DNA from: Elusimicrobiota bacterium
GTDB taxonomy: Bacteria; Elusimicrobiota; Elusimicrobia; UBA1565; UBA9628
Length of the DNA stretch: 42,336 bases
Direction: 5' to 3'
Assembly: GCA_013044195.1 (NCBI GenBank)
Contig: JABEUV010000180.1
Span: 1-42,336, forward strand
Part shown: one piece after another, positions 28,200-37,804 of the stretch
Position numbering within the stretch: position 1 is the first letter of the stretch
Layout: every line of letters begins with the position of its first letter
The notes under the pieces: generated by a model
What the model was told of the DNA's origin: nothing
The model's input: the letters and a program-made list of their open reading frames with translations, nothing else
Database searches by the model: none
Program-made: the position numbers and the translations under genes

Positions 28200-29009
28200 T
28201 CATTCTTTCTGCGCCGTCTCGCCCGAACGAACCGCGTAGAGAACGATTCCGCCGGGAGTGTCCAGAACGATCGAGCATTGAAATCCCCGCTCTCGCAGGA
28301 ACGCCAGCACTTTTTCGTGAGTCGCTTCTTCCTTTCCCGCCTCGACGAGCAACTGATGGACGACCTTGAGGGCGCGAGCGCCGCCTTGAAGGACCGCATA
28401 CTCGGAGCGCTCAGCGTCGATCTTAAGGAGTTTGCAGTTCGTGATGCTCTCCGCCTCGAACAAATCGTCGAGGGTGCGCAATCGCACCGCGTGCGATACG
28501 GCGGTCGGCGCGTTAGGCTTCAGCGTGTACAACGCGTGATCGCCGGGAAAAAACAGTTCAGCCTGCCCCGCTTTATCCGACAGGGCGCAGTCGAATATTT
28601 TCACGTTGCGCAATGAGTTCTTCTCGACGTTATACCGCAAGAACTCAAGATTCGTGGGAGCCGGCTCGACGGCGATCACGCGCCCCCGCGGCGTCTTGCG
28701 CGCCGCATAAATCGAGAACACACCCACATGCGCTCCGACGTCGACGACGACATCTCCATCCAAAATTTCGGCGCGAGCGTAGCATCCATCCTCATGGATT
28801 TCCCGGATGATCTTCTCGTCGTCGGGATGGAAGCGCAGTTCCGTTCCGTCCGCCAGAACCCTCACCCGCGAAAAAGCACTATCCTTCCAACGGAAAAAAC
28901 CAAGCTTATTCAAAAAACAGTCAAGCCGCTCTCGTGAAACGAATAATTCCACGAAATACCGGAAGCTCAGCCAACAGAAGCGAAAAGCGTCGTAAATAAT
29001 TCTTTTCAT
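28200..29009 (-). CDS. FkbM-family methyltransferase
   Basis: GDVVVDVGAHVGVFSIYAARKTPRGRVIAVEPAPTNLEFLRYNVEKN..LLKIDAERSEYAVLQGG. Confidence 0.85.
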   Translation of the reverse strand: MKRIIYDAFRFCWLSFRYFVELFVSRERLDCFLNKLGFFRWKDSAFSRVRVLADGTELRFHPDDEKIIREIHEDGCYARAEILDGDVVVDVGAHVGVFSIYAARKTPRGRVIAVEPAPTNLEFLRYNVEKNSLRNVKIFDCALSDKAGQAELFFPGDHALYTLKPNAPTAVSHAVRLRTLDDLFEAESITNCKLLKIDAERSEYAVLQGGARALKVVHQLLVEAGKEEATHEKVLAFLRERGFQCSIVLDTPGGIVLYAVRSGETAQKE

Positions 29010-29064
29010 AAGCCGCCGCAGACCTGCCCCTCAAAACACGGCCGACCGTCATTGAGACACGCGA

Positions 29065-29093
29065 TTGACAGACACGGGACGAGGGCTTATACT
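29065..29093 (+). promoter_or_regulatory. Sigma70-type promoter of the Kelch-caspase gene
   Basis: TTGACA (29065-29070), 17 nt, TATACT (29088-29093). Confidence 0.72.
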
Positions 29094-29102
29094 ACAAAAC
29101 CT

Positions 29103-31112
29103 GTGCGGCGCACATTTTTCGTCGCGGCAAGCGCAATCCTGATTCTCTCCTCCATTACATTCACTCGCGCCCATGGAAGGGATATCGCACCCGCGCCGCC
29201 GGACACACCGGCAGTCAGAACGCATATCCCCTCAAAAAATAAATCGGTTCCGACCATTTCGACTATGCAAAGCGGCCGACTCCTTGCCGCCGGCGTGCGC
29301 TTGAAGGATGGGCGCGTTCTCGTTTGCGGCGGATATTCCCCCCACGGACCGGCGTTGGCAAGCGCCGAGATATACGACCCGAACGCCGGCACTTGGTCCG
29401 CAACAAGCTCCATGAACGATGCCCGCTACGACCACCGCGCCGTACTGCTCGACGACGGACGAGTCCTCGTCACCGGCGGACGCAACGACACGCAGGGCGA
29501 CTCGCTCGGGTCAGCCGAAATATTCGATCCGAAAGCCGCGGCCTGGCGGCGGGCCGCTCCGATGCGGCAAACTCGGGATGCCTTCGCACTGGCTCGCCTT
29601 CCGGACGGCCGCGTTCTGGCCGCCGCCGGATATGGGGCCGTCTCCGGCAAGGGAACCGCTCTTGCGGAGGCGGAAATATACTCTCCCGATTCCGACGCCT
29701 GGCAGGAAACCGCCCCGCTCGATGAGCCTCGCACCTCACCCGCCGTTGCGACCTTGCCTGACGGCCGCATTTATCTGGCGGGCGGCAGCGACGACGGACG
29801 AGCGCTTCAAGAAACCGTCGTCTTCGATCCGCTCGGCGGCACTTGGCGCCCCCTGACGCCGCTTTTGGAAGGCAACGAATGGCCTCGGGCCGTGGCTTTA
29901 GCCGACGGCCGAGTACTGATCGCAGGCGGCTACCAGTCCGGCCGCATGCTGCCCAACGCGGAGCTCGAAGATCCCGCAACGGGAAAAATGACCAAGACCG
30001 GTTCGATCGGTGAAACTCGCTACGCTCATGCGCTGGTGCGTACCGGCCGATTCATAGGACTGCTGGGCGGAGAGATGCCCGGACGGGCGCTGTCTTCGAC
30101 CTCCGTTTTCGAGCCGGCGACGCTGTCCTGGAGAAGCGGTCCGCAACTCAGCACTGGACGCGCCTATGCCGTTGCGATCCCCCTCGACGAATCGCGCGTG
30201 CTGCTCGCCGGCGGCGGGCTGGGCAACGCCTACGCCAACAACACCAGTGAAATTGTCGATCTCGCCGAACAGCCAGACGTTGCCGCGCCAAAGACCACTC
30301 CCGCGATCGCTCTCACCGCTCAACCACCGCAGGCTCAAGAGCATCCGTCGCTTCGGTTCGCGTCGAAAGGTCCGCAGAGGCCGGACGACTACGCGGTCGT
30401 CGTCGGTGTCGATCGCTACAAGAGTCTGCCGGATGCGGAGTTCGCGGAGAGCGACGCGCGCGACATGACCGCCGCCCTGGAGGCGCTCGGCGTGCCGGAG
30501 GAGAACGTCGTCGTGCTCTCCGGCGCGCGCGCGACGCTGTCGGAGGTCTCGAAGTATGTGGAAGAATGGCTGCCGCGACGCGTGTCGAAGGACTCGCGCG
30601 TTTATTTCTATTTTTCGGGACACGGGGCGCCGGACGTGAGCGACGGCACGGCGTATCTAATGCCGTGGGACGCCGACGCGGCCTTCGTCAAGAGCACCGG
30701 CTTTCCGCTGTCGCGGTTGTATCAAGCGCTTGGCGAGCTTCATGTCACAAGCGTCGTCGCGGTGATCGACGCGTGCTTCTCCGGCGCGGGCGGACGCTCG
30801 GTCCTGGCGCCGGGCCTCAGGCCTCTGGTCACGGTTCGCCTGCCCAAATCGCCGCCGCCGCGCGTCGCCGTGCTGGCCGCGGCCGAGAGCGAGGAGGTCG
30901 CCGGCAGCCTGCCCGAGCGCGGTCACGGCCTGTTCAGCTATTACGTCCTCAAGGGCCTGTCCGGCGCGGCCGACGCCAAGGACGCCGGACATCTGACGCT
31001 GCGGCAACTGCACGCCTACGTGCGCAAGCACGTGATCCTGGACGCTCGCCGCCAGAACCGCGAGCAGACCCCGACGCTCACCGCGCCGAACCCGTCGCTC
31101 GAGCTTTACTGA
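29103..31112 (+). CDS. Exported Kelch beta-propeller / C14 caspase-like peptidase fusion
   Basis: GTG start: VRRTFFVAASAILILSSITFTRAHG signal; about seven DGRVL..AGG..A.I.DP...W repeats; caspase domain YAVVVGVDRYKSLPDAEFAESDARDM..RVYFYFSGHGAPD..VVAVIDACFSGAGGRS. Confidence 0.88.
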   Translation: MRRTFFVAASAILILSSITFTRAHGRDIAPAPPDTPAVRTHIPSKNKSVPTISTMQSGRLLAAGVRLKDGRVLVCGGYSPHGPALASAEIYDPNAGTWSATSSMNDARYDHRAVLLDDGRVLVTGGRNDTQGDSLGSAEIFDPKAAAWRRAAPMRQTRDAFALARLPDGRVLAAAGYGAVSGKGTALAEAEIYSPDSDAWQETAPLDEPRTSPAVATLPDGRIYLAGGSDDGRALQETVVFDPLGGTWRPLTPLLEGNEWPRAVALADGRVLIAGGYQSGRMLPNAELEDPATGKMTKTGSIGETRYAHALVRTGRFIGLLGGEMPGRALSSTSVFEPATLSWRSGPQLSTGRAYAVAIPLDESRVLLAGGGLGNAYANNTSEIVDLAEQPDVAAPKTTPAIALTAQPPQAQEHPSLRFASKGPQRPDDYAVVVGVDRYKSLPDAEFAESDARDMTAALEALGVPEENVVVLSGARATLSEVSKYVEEWLPRRVSKDSRVYFYFSGHGAPDVSDGTAYLMPWDADAAFVKSTGFPLSRLYQALGELHVTSVVAVIDACFSGAGGRSVLAPGLRPLVTVRLPKSPPPRVAVLAAAESEEVAGSLPERGHGLFSYYVLKGLSGAADAKDAGHLTLRQLHAYVRKHVILDARRQNREQTPTLTAPNPSLELY

Positions 31113-32137
31113 CGTCGCGCCAGAACGTAAAGCATGCTGCCGCAGTCGCGCCGCCGACAGCGATACCCAAGCGCTAGGACTGCGGCGATGCAATAACTCA
31201 GCGGCGCGCAGGCGAATTTAAAAGCGTCGACCAAGCGCTGGCGCAGGCGCTTGTCGGCCAGGGCCCCGCGCAGACCGGCGCGCCAGCCCCACGGCGCGGC
31301 GTCTCCATCGCAAGTCACGGCATAGAGCGTCGTGAGCGGCGCGTCCGCCGCCGTCCGGCCGAACAGCAGCCGCCGCGCGGCGCCCAGAAACCAGGGCGCC
31401 AGCACGTTGAAATAAAAATGATCGGCAAGAGGAGAAATCATCAGATGCGCCGCGTCGACGCGTACAACAAGAAAACCGCTGTCCGTGAGAAATTGTTTTA
31501 AGACTTGCGGCGTCCAGCGGGTGAAATGATGCGGCGGATAATCATGCTCCTCGCGGCCCCACGGCAGAGGCCTGAGCGCGTTGGGTAAAGTGACCGCCAG
31601 ATAGCCGCCGGGCTTGAGCAGGCGTCGGATTTCCGAAAGAAACGCGGCGGGCTCGGGCGCGTGCTCCAGCACGTCAAACAAGGTCACGAAGTCGAATTCG
31701 CCGTCCGCGCGGCCGCGGCAATACGCGCCGAACTCCAGGCACTCCGCGTCCGCGATCCCGCGCGCGCGGGCGAGCGCCACCATGCGCTCTTCATAGTCGA
31801 AGCCGGCGGGCGTGTAGCCGCGCTCGCGTGCCAAGCGCAGGAAGCCTCCGTCGCCGCAGCCGACGTCCAAAAGACGTCCGGGCGGTAGACCCTCGGAGAA
31901 AAATCGCCGAAAACGCCAATCGGACTCCGCGGCCGGATGGCGTTCCTGAGCGCGCAGGGGCACGGCCTTTTCATACCAGTCGGGCCCCACGGCCTGGCGC
32001 GGCTCGGAAAAATACACGCCGCAGATGGGACAGAGCAACATCCGGTACTCGCGGCCTGAAACACGATCCACGTGCGTCTCGACCGTCTCGAAGGCCGCGC
32101 TTTTAAAACAGGCGGGGCAGGCGACACTTTCGCTCAT
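31106..32137 (-). CDS. Class I SAM-dependent methyltransferase with N-terminal zinc ribbon
   Basis: CPACFKSAAFETVETHVDRVSGREYRMLLCPICGVYFSEP..LLDVGCGDGGFLRLARERGYTPAGFDYEE..LFDVLEHAPEPAAFLSEIRRLLKPGG. Confidence 0.85.
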   Translation of the reverse strand: MSESVACPACFKSAAFETVETHVDRVSGREYRMLLCPICGVYFSEPRQAVGPDWYEKAVPLRAQERHPAAESDWRFRRFFSEGLPPGRLLDVGCGDGGFLRLARERGYTPAGFDYEERMVALARARGIADAECLEFGAYCRGRADGEFDFVTLFDVLEHAPEPAAFLSEIRRLLKPGGYLAVTLPNALRPLPWGREEHDYPPHHFTRWTPQVLKQFLTDSGFLVVRVDAAHLMISPLADHFYFNVLAPWFLGAARRLLFGRTAADAPLTTLYAVTCDGDAAPWGWRAGLRGALADKRLRQRLVDAFKFACAPLSYCIAAVLALGYRCRRRDCGSMLYVLARRQ

Positions 32138-32141
32138 CACG

Positions 32142-33335
32142 CTAACGATCACGGCCCCGAAGCGCGGCCAGGCCCGCCCCGGCCAGGACGGCCAGCGCCG
32201 GCGCAAGGGGCAGTCGATAGCGCAGGTCGCTGGCAAAGACAGCGTGCAGCACATTGAGGTGCGCGATCCAGGCGATCAAAAACCATGCGCCGGGGGCCCT
32301 CAACGCGGGCCGCAAGCCCAGCAAGGCAAGGGCGAACAGCGCCAGATAAAACGTGCCCGCGGCCAAGCGCACGGCCGTGCCGTGCGGCGGCTCGGGAGCC
32401 GGGCGCCAGAAGCGCGCGGCCTTGATCGCGCACAGGCGCAGGAATTCGCCGGGATGGGCGCGCACCCAGGCCCGCGCCTTCGCGCCGAAATAGGCGTCGC
32501 TGGAAAAAGGATCGTCGAAGCCCAGGCGGTGCGCTTCTTCGCCCATGGCTTCAGCGCGCGCGTGGCGCACCTGGGCGGGATCCACAGTCAAGCCCTCGTA
32601 AAAGTTCCACCCGCCCTGCACGGAGACGGGCACGAAGCGGCCATACTCCCGCCAGTTGCGCGCCGTCCATGGAGCAAGGGCGGCCGCCCAGCACAGCCCG
32701 CAGACCGCGACCAGCGCGGCCCAGCGCGGCTGTTCGCGCCGTCGCCACAGCGCGACCATGGCGAGGACCCCGCCGAAAGGCAGGATCACGCCGCGCGTCA
32801 GCGTGGCCGCGCCGCCCAGCAGTCCGGCCAAAGCGGCGTCGCGCGCGCGTCCCGAGCGCCAGGCGTTGATCCAGACGAGGAGGAACGCAGAGACGAGAAC
32901 GACGAACAAAGTCTCGCTCATCATGCGGCTGGAAAAATAAATCAGCATCGGATCCAGCGCCAGCGCCGCGCCAGCGCCGAGCGCTGCGGCGCGCGAGAGG
33001 CGAAGCTGGACCGCGAGCCGGTAGCCCAGCACGGCGGTCAGCGCCGAAAGGCCAAGCTGGACCCAGCGCGCCAGCGATACGCCCAGGCTTCCTCCCAGCG
33101 ACAGGAACGGCGCCAGAAACAAAGCGTAGCCCGGCGGGTGCGTGGGCGCCAGCGGGCCATGGGCCAGCAGAGACCGCGCCATATCCAAATAAATCCCGTC
33201 GTCGTAAAGTCCGTCGTCGCGGTAGCCCCAGAAGTGATGCGTAAGCAGGGCCCAAACGACCCGCACGGCCAGCGCAGCGGCAAAGAGCCGCCGTCCATCC
33301 GCGCGGGAAGCGCGTCGCTCAGCGTTCAAGGCCAA
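32142..33335 (-). CDS. GT39-type (dolichyl-phosphate-mannose-mannosyltransferase-like) membrane glycosyltransferase
   Basis: YRDDGLYDDGIYLDMARSLLAHGPLAPTHPPGYALFLAPFL; multiple TM helices. Confidence 0.75.
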   Translation of the reverse strand: MALNAERRASRADGRRLFAAALAVRVVWALLTHHFWGYRDDGLYDDGIYLDMARSLLAHGPLAPTHPPGYALFLAPFLSLGGSLGVSLARWVQLGLSALTAVLGYRLAVQLRLSRAAALGAGAALALDPMLIYFSSRMMSETLFVVLVSAFLLVWINAWRSGRARDAALAGLLGGAATLTRGVILPFGGVLAMVALWRRREQPRWAALVAVCGLCWAAALAPWTARNWREYGRFVPVSVQGGWNFYEGLTVDPAQVRHARAEAMGEEAHRLGFDDPFSSDAYFGAKARAWVRAHPGEFLRLCAIKAARFWRPAPEPPHGTAVRLAAGTFYLALFALALLGLRPALRAPGAWFLIAWIAHLNVLHAVFASDLRYRLPLAPALAVLAGAGLAALRGRDR

Positions 33336-34035
33336 AGCGGGGCCACTCCTCGCGCGCCCGCGCGTAGCTCTCCGGTGTGCCCAGATCGATCACGGGCTCA
33401 AGCACCGCGCCGTACGCCTTGCTCATGAGCTTCGGATAGACGTCGCGCGACAAATCCCCCGGGCCTGGGGGCAGCACGTCAAGCAAGGCGGGGCCGGCGA
33501 CGTAGGCCCCGGCCGCGACCATATCCGATTTCGGCGCCGGCGGTTTTTCCTCGAAAGACAGAACCCTCCCGTCGTCCGCCAGCTCGACGACGCCGCCGCT
33601 GGACGGGTTGGGACTGCGAAAAAGTCCCAGCGTCAAATCCGCGCCGCGCGCGCGGTGCAAGACGGAAAGTCCCGCCAGGTCGCCGCCGATCAAGGTGTCG
33701 GCGTAGAAAATCCAGAAATCGCGCTCGCCGGCGACGAAGCTCTTGTTGGCGACCAATGTTCCCGCGGAGCCGAGAAGGGCGTCTTCATGAAAGAGAACGA
33801 TTCGCGGGCCGCCGACGCGCGCCCGCACGAACGCGCGCACCTGCTCGGCCAGATGATGCGTGTTGAGCAGGACTTCGCGCACGCCCAGGCGCGCGCAGAC
33901 TTCCAGCCACCAGTGCAGCAGCGGCCGGCCGCCGATGGGGATCAGACACTTGGGCGTCGCGTCGGTCAGGGGGCGCAGGCGCGTGCCCAGGCCCGCGGCG
34001 AGAAGAAACGCCTTCGCCGGCCCGGTCGCGCTCAT
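33319..34035 (-). CDS. hddC: Sugar nucleotidyltransferase (HddC/RmlA-like)
   Basis: AFLLAAGLGTRLRPLTDATPKCLIPIGGRPLLHWWLEVC..DLGTPESYARAREEW. Confidence 0.72.
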   Translation of the reverse strand: MSATGPAKAFLLAAGLGTRLRPLTDATPKCLIPIGGRPLLHWWLEVCARLGVREVLLNTHHLAEQVRAFVRARVGGPRIVLFHEDALLGSAGTLVANKSFVAGERDFWIFYADTLIGGDLAGLSVLHRARGADLTLGLFRSPNPSSGGVVELADDGRVLSFEEKPPAPKSDMVAAGAYVAGPALLDVLPPGPGDLSRDVYPKLMSKAYGAVLEPVIDLGTPESYARAREEWPRFGLER

Positions 34036-35024
34036 TTCCAGACGCGGCGCTTTTGATTGAAGATGATCTTGGAGCCGTCGGGCTCCAGCGCGATCGGCAG
34101 TTCGCGGTGAGCCTTGAGCGCCGCGCGCAGCGTCGCGCGCTTGAGCGCGGGCGCATACAGCACGAAGAAGCCGCCGCCGCCGGCGCCCGTGACCTTGCCG
34201 CCGAGCGCGCCGTGGCGCTTGGCGCGCGCGTAGAACGCGTCGATGTCGGGGTCGCTCACGCCGTCGGAAAGACCGCGCTTGAGGCTCCAGTTGCGGTCGA
34301 GCACATGCCCGATGCCGTCCGCCTCGCCGCGCTCCAGCGCCGCGCGCGCCTGGTCGGCCAACGCGCGAATCGCGTCCATCGACTTGCGATTGGCGGACAT
34401 GCGCCGGCCCTGCTCGGCCAATAGACCGTCGGCGGAGCGGGTCTTGCCGGTGAAATAGAGCAGCAGTCCGTTCTCAAGTTCGCGCAGGGCGCGCGCGTCA
34501 ACGGCGACGTTCTCCACGTCGACGCGACCGCCGCGCCGAAAGCGCAGGAAGCGCGCGCCGCCGTAGGCCGCGATATACTGGTCCTGGCGGCCGATGGGCT
34601 TTTTCAGCACGCCGAGTTCGATCTCGCAGGCCTGGCGCGCCAAAGTCTCCGCGTCGACCTGGCGGCCCATGAACATGTGAAACGCGTTGAGATAGCCGAC
34701 CGTCAAGGAGGAAGAAGAGCCCAGGCCCGAGCCCTCCGACGGGATATCGGCCAAAGTCGTGACCTCGAAACCGCCGCGCATGCCGGCCAAGCGCATGGCC
34801 TCGCGCGCCAGCGGGTGCTGAACCTCCTCTATGGAGGCGACCGCCTCCTTGCGCTTGGCGTAGTTGACGTGGATCTGCTCGTCGAAGCGCTCGCTGACGA
34901 TGACGTGCACGTACTTGTCGATGGCCACCGACAGCACGCGGCCCTCGGACTTGTCGCAATAGGCGGGCAGGTCGGTGCCGCCGCCGGCCAGGCTCACGCG
35001 CAAAGGAGTTTGAGAAATGATCAT
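34032..35024 (-). CDS. hddA: GHMP kinase (HddA-like heptose-7-phosphate kinase)
   Basis: MIISQTPLRVSLAGGGTDLPAYCDKSEGRVLSVAIDKYVHV..SEGSGLGSSSSLTVGYLNA..GGKVTGAGGGGFFVLY. Confidence 0.82.
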   Translation of the reverse strand: MIISQTPLRVSLAGGGTDLPAYCDKSEGRVLSVAIDKYVHVIVSERFDEQIHVNYAKRKEAVASIEEVQHPLAREAMRLAGMRGGFEVTTLADIPSEGSGLGSSSSLTVGYLNAFHMFMGRQVDAETLARQACEIELGVLKKPIGRQDQYIAAYGGARFLRFRRGGRVDVENVAVDARALRELENGLLLYFTGKTRSADGLLAEQGRRMSANRKSMDAIRALADQARAALERGEADGIGHVLDRNWSLKRGLSDGVSDPDIDAFYARAKRHGALGGKVTGAGGGGFFVLYAPALKRATLRAALKAHRELPIALEPDGSKIIFNQKRRVWK

Positions 35025-36037
35025 GTCAGCCGCACCTCCCGTCCGCCCGCCGCGGCGGAACGCGCCGCGGCCTCCAGCACGCGCACGACGGCCACGCCCA
35101 GCGCCGCGTCCGAGCGCGGCGCGCGCCCGCGCCTCACGGCGGCGACGAAATCCGCGCACTCCCGCTCCAGTGGCGAAGCCTTTTCGAGCGTCGGGGTTTC
35201 CACGACGCCCGCGCCGTACGAAAACTTTCCCTTGAACGAGGACTTCGCTCCCACGCGGTTGTCCGCGCCGGGGCGCACGATCGTCAACGGTTCCGCGGCG
35301 GTCTCGTCGAAAAAAGCCGCGCCGCGCTCGCAGTAGGCGTCCAGGCGGCGGATCTTGCGGTGCGAGCGCCAGGATGCGTGCACGCGCGCCAACACACCGT
35401 TGCGGAAACGTATCTCAAAGAATGCCGCCTCGTCGACTTTCAAGCTCCAGTGCAGTCCCGTGCCGCGCACGGCGACGGCGGGCGCGCCGGCCAGGTCCAG
35501 CGCCAGGGACACCTCATGAGGTGCCAGATCCCAGATCACGTCGTGCCGGGGCTGAGGCGGTCCGGGATTGACGCGCGCCAAGTCGAAATAGAGAGGACGG
35601 CCCAGGCCGCCGCGCCCGGAGCCCAGCCGCGCGCGCAGGGCGGCGACGGCGGGATGATACAGATAGACGTGGCCGACGCCGAGGACCCGGCGCGCCCGCG
35701 CGGCGCGCGCGGCCAGGTCGCGCGCCTCCGCCGTGGAACGCGCCAGCGGTTTCTCCATGAACAGGTGCTTGCCCGCGGCCAACACCGCGCGGCCGAGCTC
35801 GTGATGCGTGAACGGCTCGGTGGCGACCGCGACGGCGTCCACCTCCGGGTCGGCGAGAGCCTCCGCGAGGTCCGCGGTGGCGCGCAGGCCAGGGAAATTC
35901 TCGCGCGCCCACTCCAGGCGCCCCGGCTTCAAGTCGCACAGCCATTTGAGGCGCGCACCGTCGACCGCGCGCCAGGAGCGCATCAGATTAGGTCCCCAGT
36001 AGCCGCAGCCGACCTGCGCCAGTACGATTTCTTTCAC
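35021..36037 (-). CDS. Gfo/Idh/MocA-family oxidoreductase
   Basis: VLAQVGCGYWGPNLMRSWRAVDGARLKWLCDLK..KHLFMEKPLARSTAEARDL..GVGHVYLYHPAV. Confidence 0.85.
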   Translation of the reverse strand: MKEIVLAQVGCGYWGPNLMRSWRAVDGARLKWLCDLKPGRLEWARENFPGLRATADLAEALADPEVDAVAVATEPFTHHELGRAVLAAGKHLFMEKPLARSTAEARDLAARAARARRVLGVGHVYLYHPAVAALRARLGSGRGGLGRPLYFDLARVNPGPPQPRHDVIWDLAPHEVSLALDLAGAPAVAVRGTGLHWSLKVDEAAFFEIRFRNGVLARVHASWRSHRKIRRLDAYCERGAAFFDETAAEPLTIVRPGADNRVGAKSSFKGKFSYGAGVVETPTLEKASPLERECADFVAAVRRGRAPRSDAALGVAVVRVLEAAARSAAAGGREVRLT

Positions 36038-36753
36038 GACTTGATCCCCAAGGTCAGGTAGAAGATCGGACGCAGGTTGCGGATCCAGTCCGTGACGGGA
36101 CGGATCTTCGTATAGTTCTTGTACGCGGAGAGGTCGGGATAGATTTTCGTGACCGGAACTTCCTCGAACTGGAAGCCGAGCATAAGCGCCTTCAACTGGA
36201 GATAGTACTCAAGCTCCCCGCGGTCCAGCCAGTCCTGATCCATGTTGATGCGCGGGTCCTTGAGAAAACGCGCCGAGATCGCGCGAAAGCCGTTGGTCGC
36301 GTCGGTAATGGGAAAGCCCGTGACCAGCCGCACCAGCCGAGGATAGGCGCGCGTGAGCACGGTGCGGTGCAGGGGCATGCGCCCGTAGGCGCCGCCGCGG
36401 GCGTAGCGCGAGCCCTGGACGTAGTCCGCGCCACGTTCGAAGATGGGCGCGACCAGGCGCGGAATCTCGGCGGGATCGTCCTTGTCGTTGCCCGCCATGA
36501 CCACCAAAGCGTCGTAGCCCTTCTCAAGTCCGTATTTAAGACCGGTGCGGATCGCCGCGCCGACGCCCAACGTGGTCTCGTGGCGCAGGACCGTGGCCCC
36601 CGCCGCGCGCGCCTCCTCGTCGGTGCCGTCGTCGGACGCGTCGGAGACCACGACGACCTCCTGCGCCGCGGCGCGCGGCACCTTGGCCACCACGCGGCCG
36701 ATTTTGCCCTTCTCGTTGTAGGCGGGGGCGATCGCGACGATGCGGGCGCTCAA
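36034..36753 (-). CDS. GT2-family glycosyltransferase
   Basis: IVAIAPAYNEKGKIGRVVAKVP..EVVVVSDASDDGTDEEARAAGATVLRHETTLGVGAAIRTGLKYGLEKGYDALVVMAGNDKDDP. Confidence 0.88.
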   Translation of the reverse strand: MSARIVAIAPAYNEKGKIGRVVAKVPRAAAQEVVVVSDASDDGTDEEARAAGATVLRHETTLGVGAAIRTGLKYGLEKGYDALVVMAGNDKDDPAEIPRLVAPIFERGADYVQGSRYARGGAYGRMPLHRTVLTRAYPRLVRLVTGFPITDATNGFRAISARFLKDPRINMDQDWLDRGELEYYLQLKALMLGFQFEEVPVTKIYPDLSAYKNYTKIRPVTDWIRNLRPIFYLTLGIKS

Positions 36754-37385
36754 GAGCTCTTCTGCTTCAGGTAGAACGTCAAAATGTGGGCGACGGCCAT
36801 ATGCAGGTCCTCGATGACGCCGTACTGATCCGACGGGATCAGCAGTGCCTCATCGCACAGCGACTTAAGCCCCCCGCCGTCGAAGCCCAGCAGGCCGACG
36901 ACCGCGGCGCCGCGCGCGCGCGCCAGCTCCGCTGCTTCGATGAGGTTCGGCGAATTTCCGCTGCCCGACAGCAGGAGCACCACGTCGCCCGGCGCCAGCA
37001 CGTTTTCCAATTGGCGAGAGAAAACCCGGTCGAAGGACTCGTCGTTGGCGGCCGCGGTCAGAAACGCGGAATTCTCGCACAGCGACACGCACTTGAGCGC
37101 CTTCGCGCCCTCCCGTGCCGCCGTCTTGCCGAAATCGCAGCCCACGTGCGCGGCGCTGGCCGCCGAGCCGCCGTTGCCGCACACCCAGACGAAGCGCCCG
37201 CGCGCCTGCGCGCCTTCCAGCACCGCCGCAACGCGCCCCAGCGCCTTGAGGTCCAGCGCGTTCCATTGTTCCAGCGTCCGCGCGCGATACCAGCGCGCAA
37301 ATCCCGCCGCGTCCAGGCCTCCCGGCCCCAGCGCGTGAGTCGCGCCCGGCTTGGTGCCGCGGACCGTTTTCTTCACCCGGCTCAT
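36750..37385 (-). CDS. gmhA: SIS-domain phosphoheptose isomerase (GmhA-like)
   Basis: FVWVCGNGGSAASAAHVGCDFGK..LAPGDVVLLLSGSGNSPNLIEAAELARARGAAVVGLLGFDGG. Confidence 0.8.
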   Translation of the reverse strand: MSRVKKTVRGTKPGATHALGPGGLDAAGFARWYRARTLEQWNALDLKALGRVAAVLEGAQARGRFVWVCGNGGSAASAAHVGCDFGKTAAREGAKALKCVSLCENSAFLTAAANDESFDRVFSRQLENVLAPGDVVLLLSGSGNSPNLIEAAELARARGAAVVGLLGFDGGGLKSLCDEALLIPSDQYGVIEDLHMAVAHILTFYLKQKSS

Positions 37386-37392
37386 GAGCCGG

Positions 37393-37401
37393 ATTCTATC
37401 A
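37393..37401 (-). promoter_or_regulatory. Extended -10 promoter of the gmhA operon
   Basis: Minus strand TGATAGAAT; ATG begins 8 nt past the hexamer. Confidence 0.5.
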
Positions 37402-37429
37402 AAATGGCGTCAAAGCGCCCGACACGGGA

Positions 37430-37795
37430 TTAAGCCCTCCGCCGCGCAAACGCCGCCTGCCATTCGGTTTCGTTAAAGCCCAGCAGGCCGAGGTCTGCAA
37501 GCAGAACGAACGGGCGCTTGACCAATTTTCCGTGCGCGGCCAGCAAGGCCAGGGCCTGCGCGTCGCTGAGGGTCTTAAGCTTTTCGGCGACCTTCAATTC
37601 GCGGTAAAGAACGCCTGAGACGTTGAACAGGCGGCGGCGGTCGCCCACGAAGGCAAGCATGGCTTTTAACTCCGAAAGCGTCGGCGGGGTCGCGACGATC
37701 GGCACGCGCTCGTAGGCGACGTCGCGCGCGTCGAGGAACTTCAGCGCCTTGCGGCAGGTCGAACAGCCTTCGTATTCGTAGACGCGGATCTTCAT
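37430..37795 (-). CDS. ArsC/Spx-family thioredoxin-fold protein
   Basis: MKIRVYEYEGCSTCRKALKFLDARDVAYERVPIVATPPTLSELKAML; CxxC. Confidence 0.85.
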   Translation of the reverse strand: MKIRVYEYEGCSTCRKALKFLDARDVAYERVPIVATPPTLSELKAMLAFVGDRRRLFNVSGVLYRELKVAEKLKTLSDAQALALLAAHGKLVKRPFVLLADLGLLGFNETEWQAAFARRRA

Positions 37796-37804
37796 CGGTC
37801 TATT

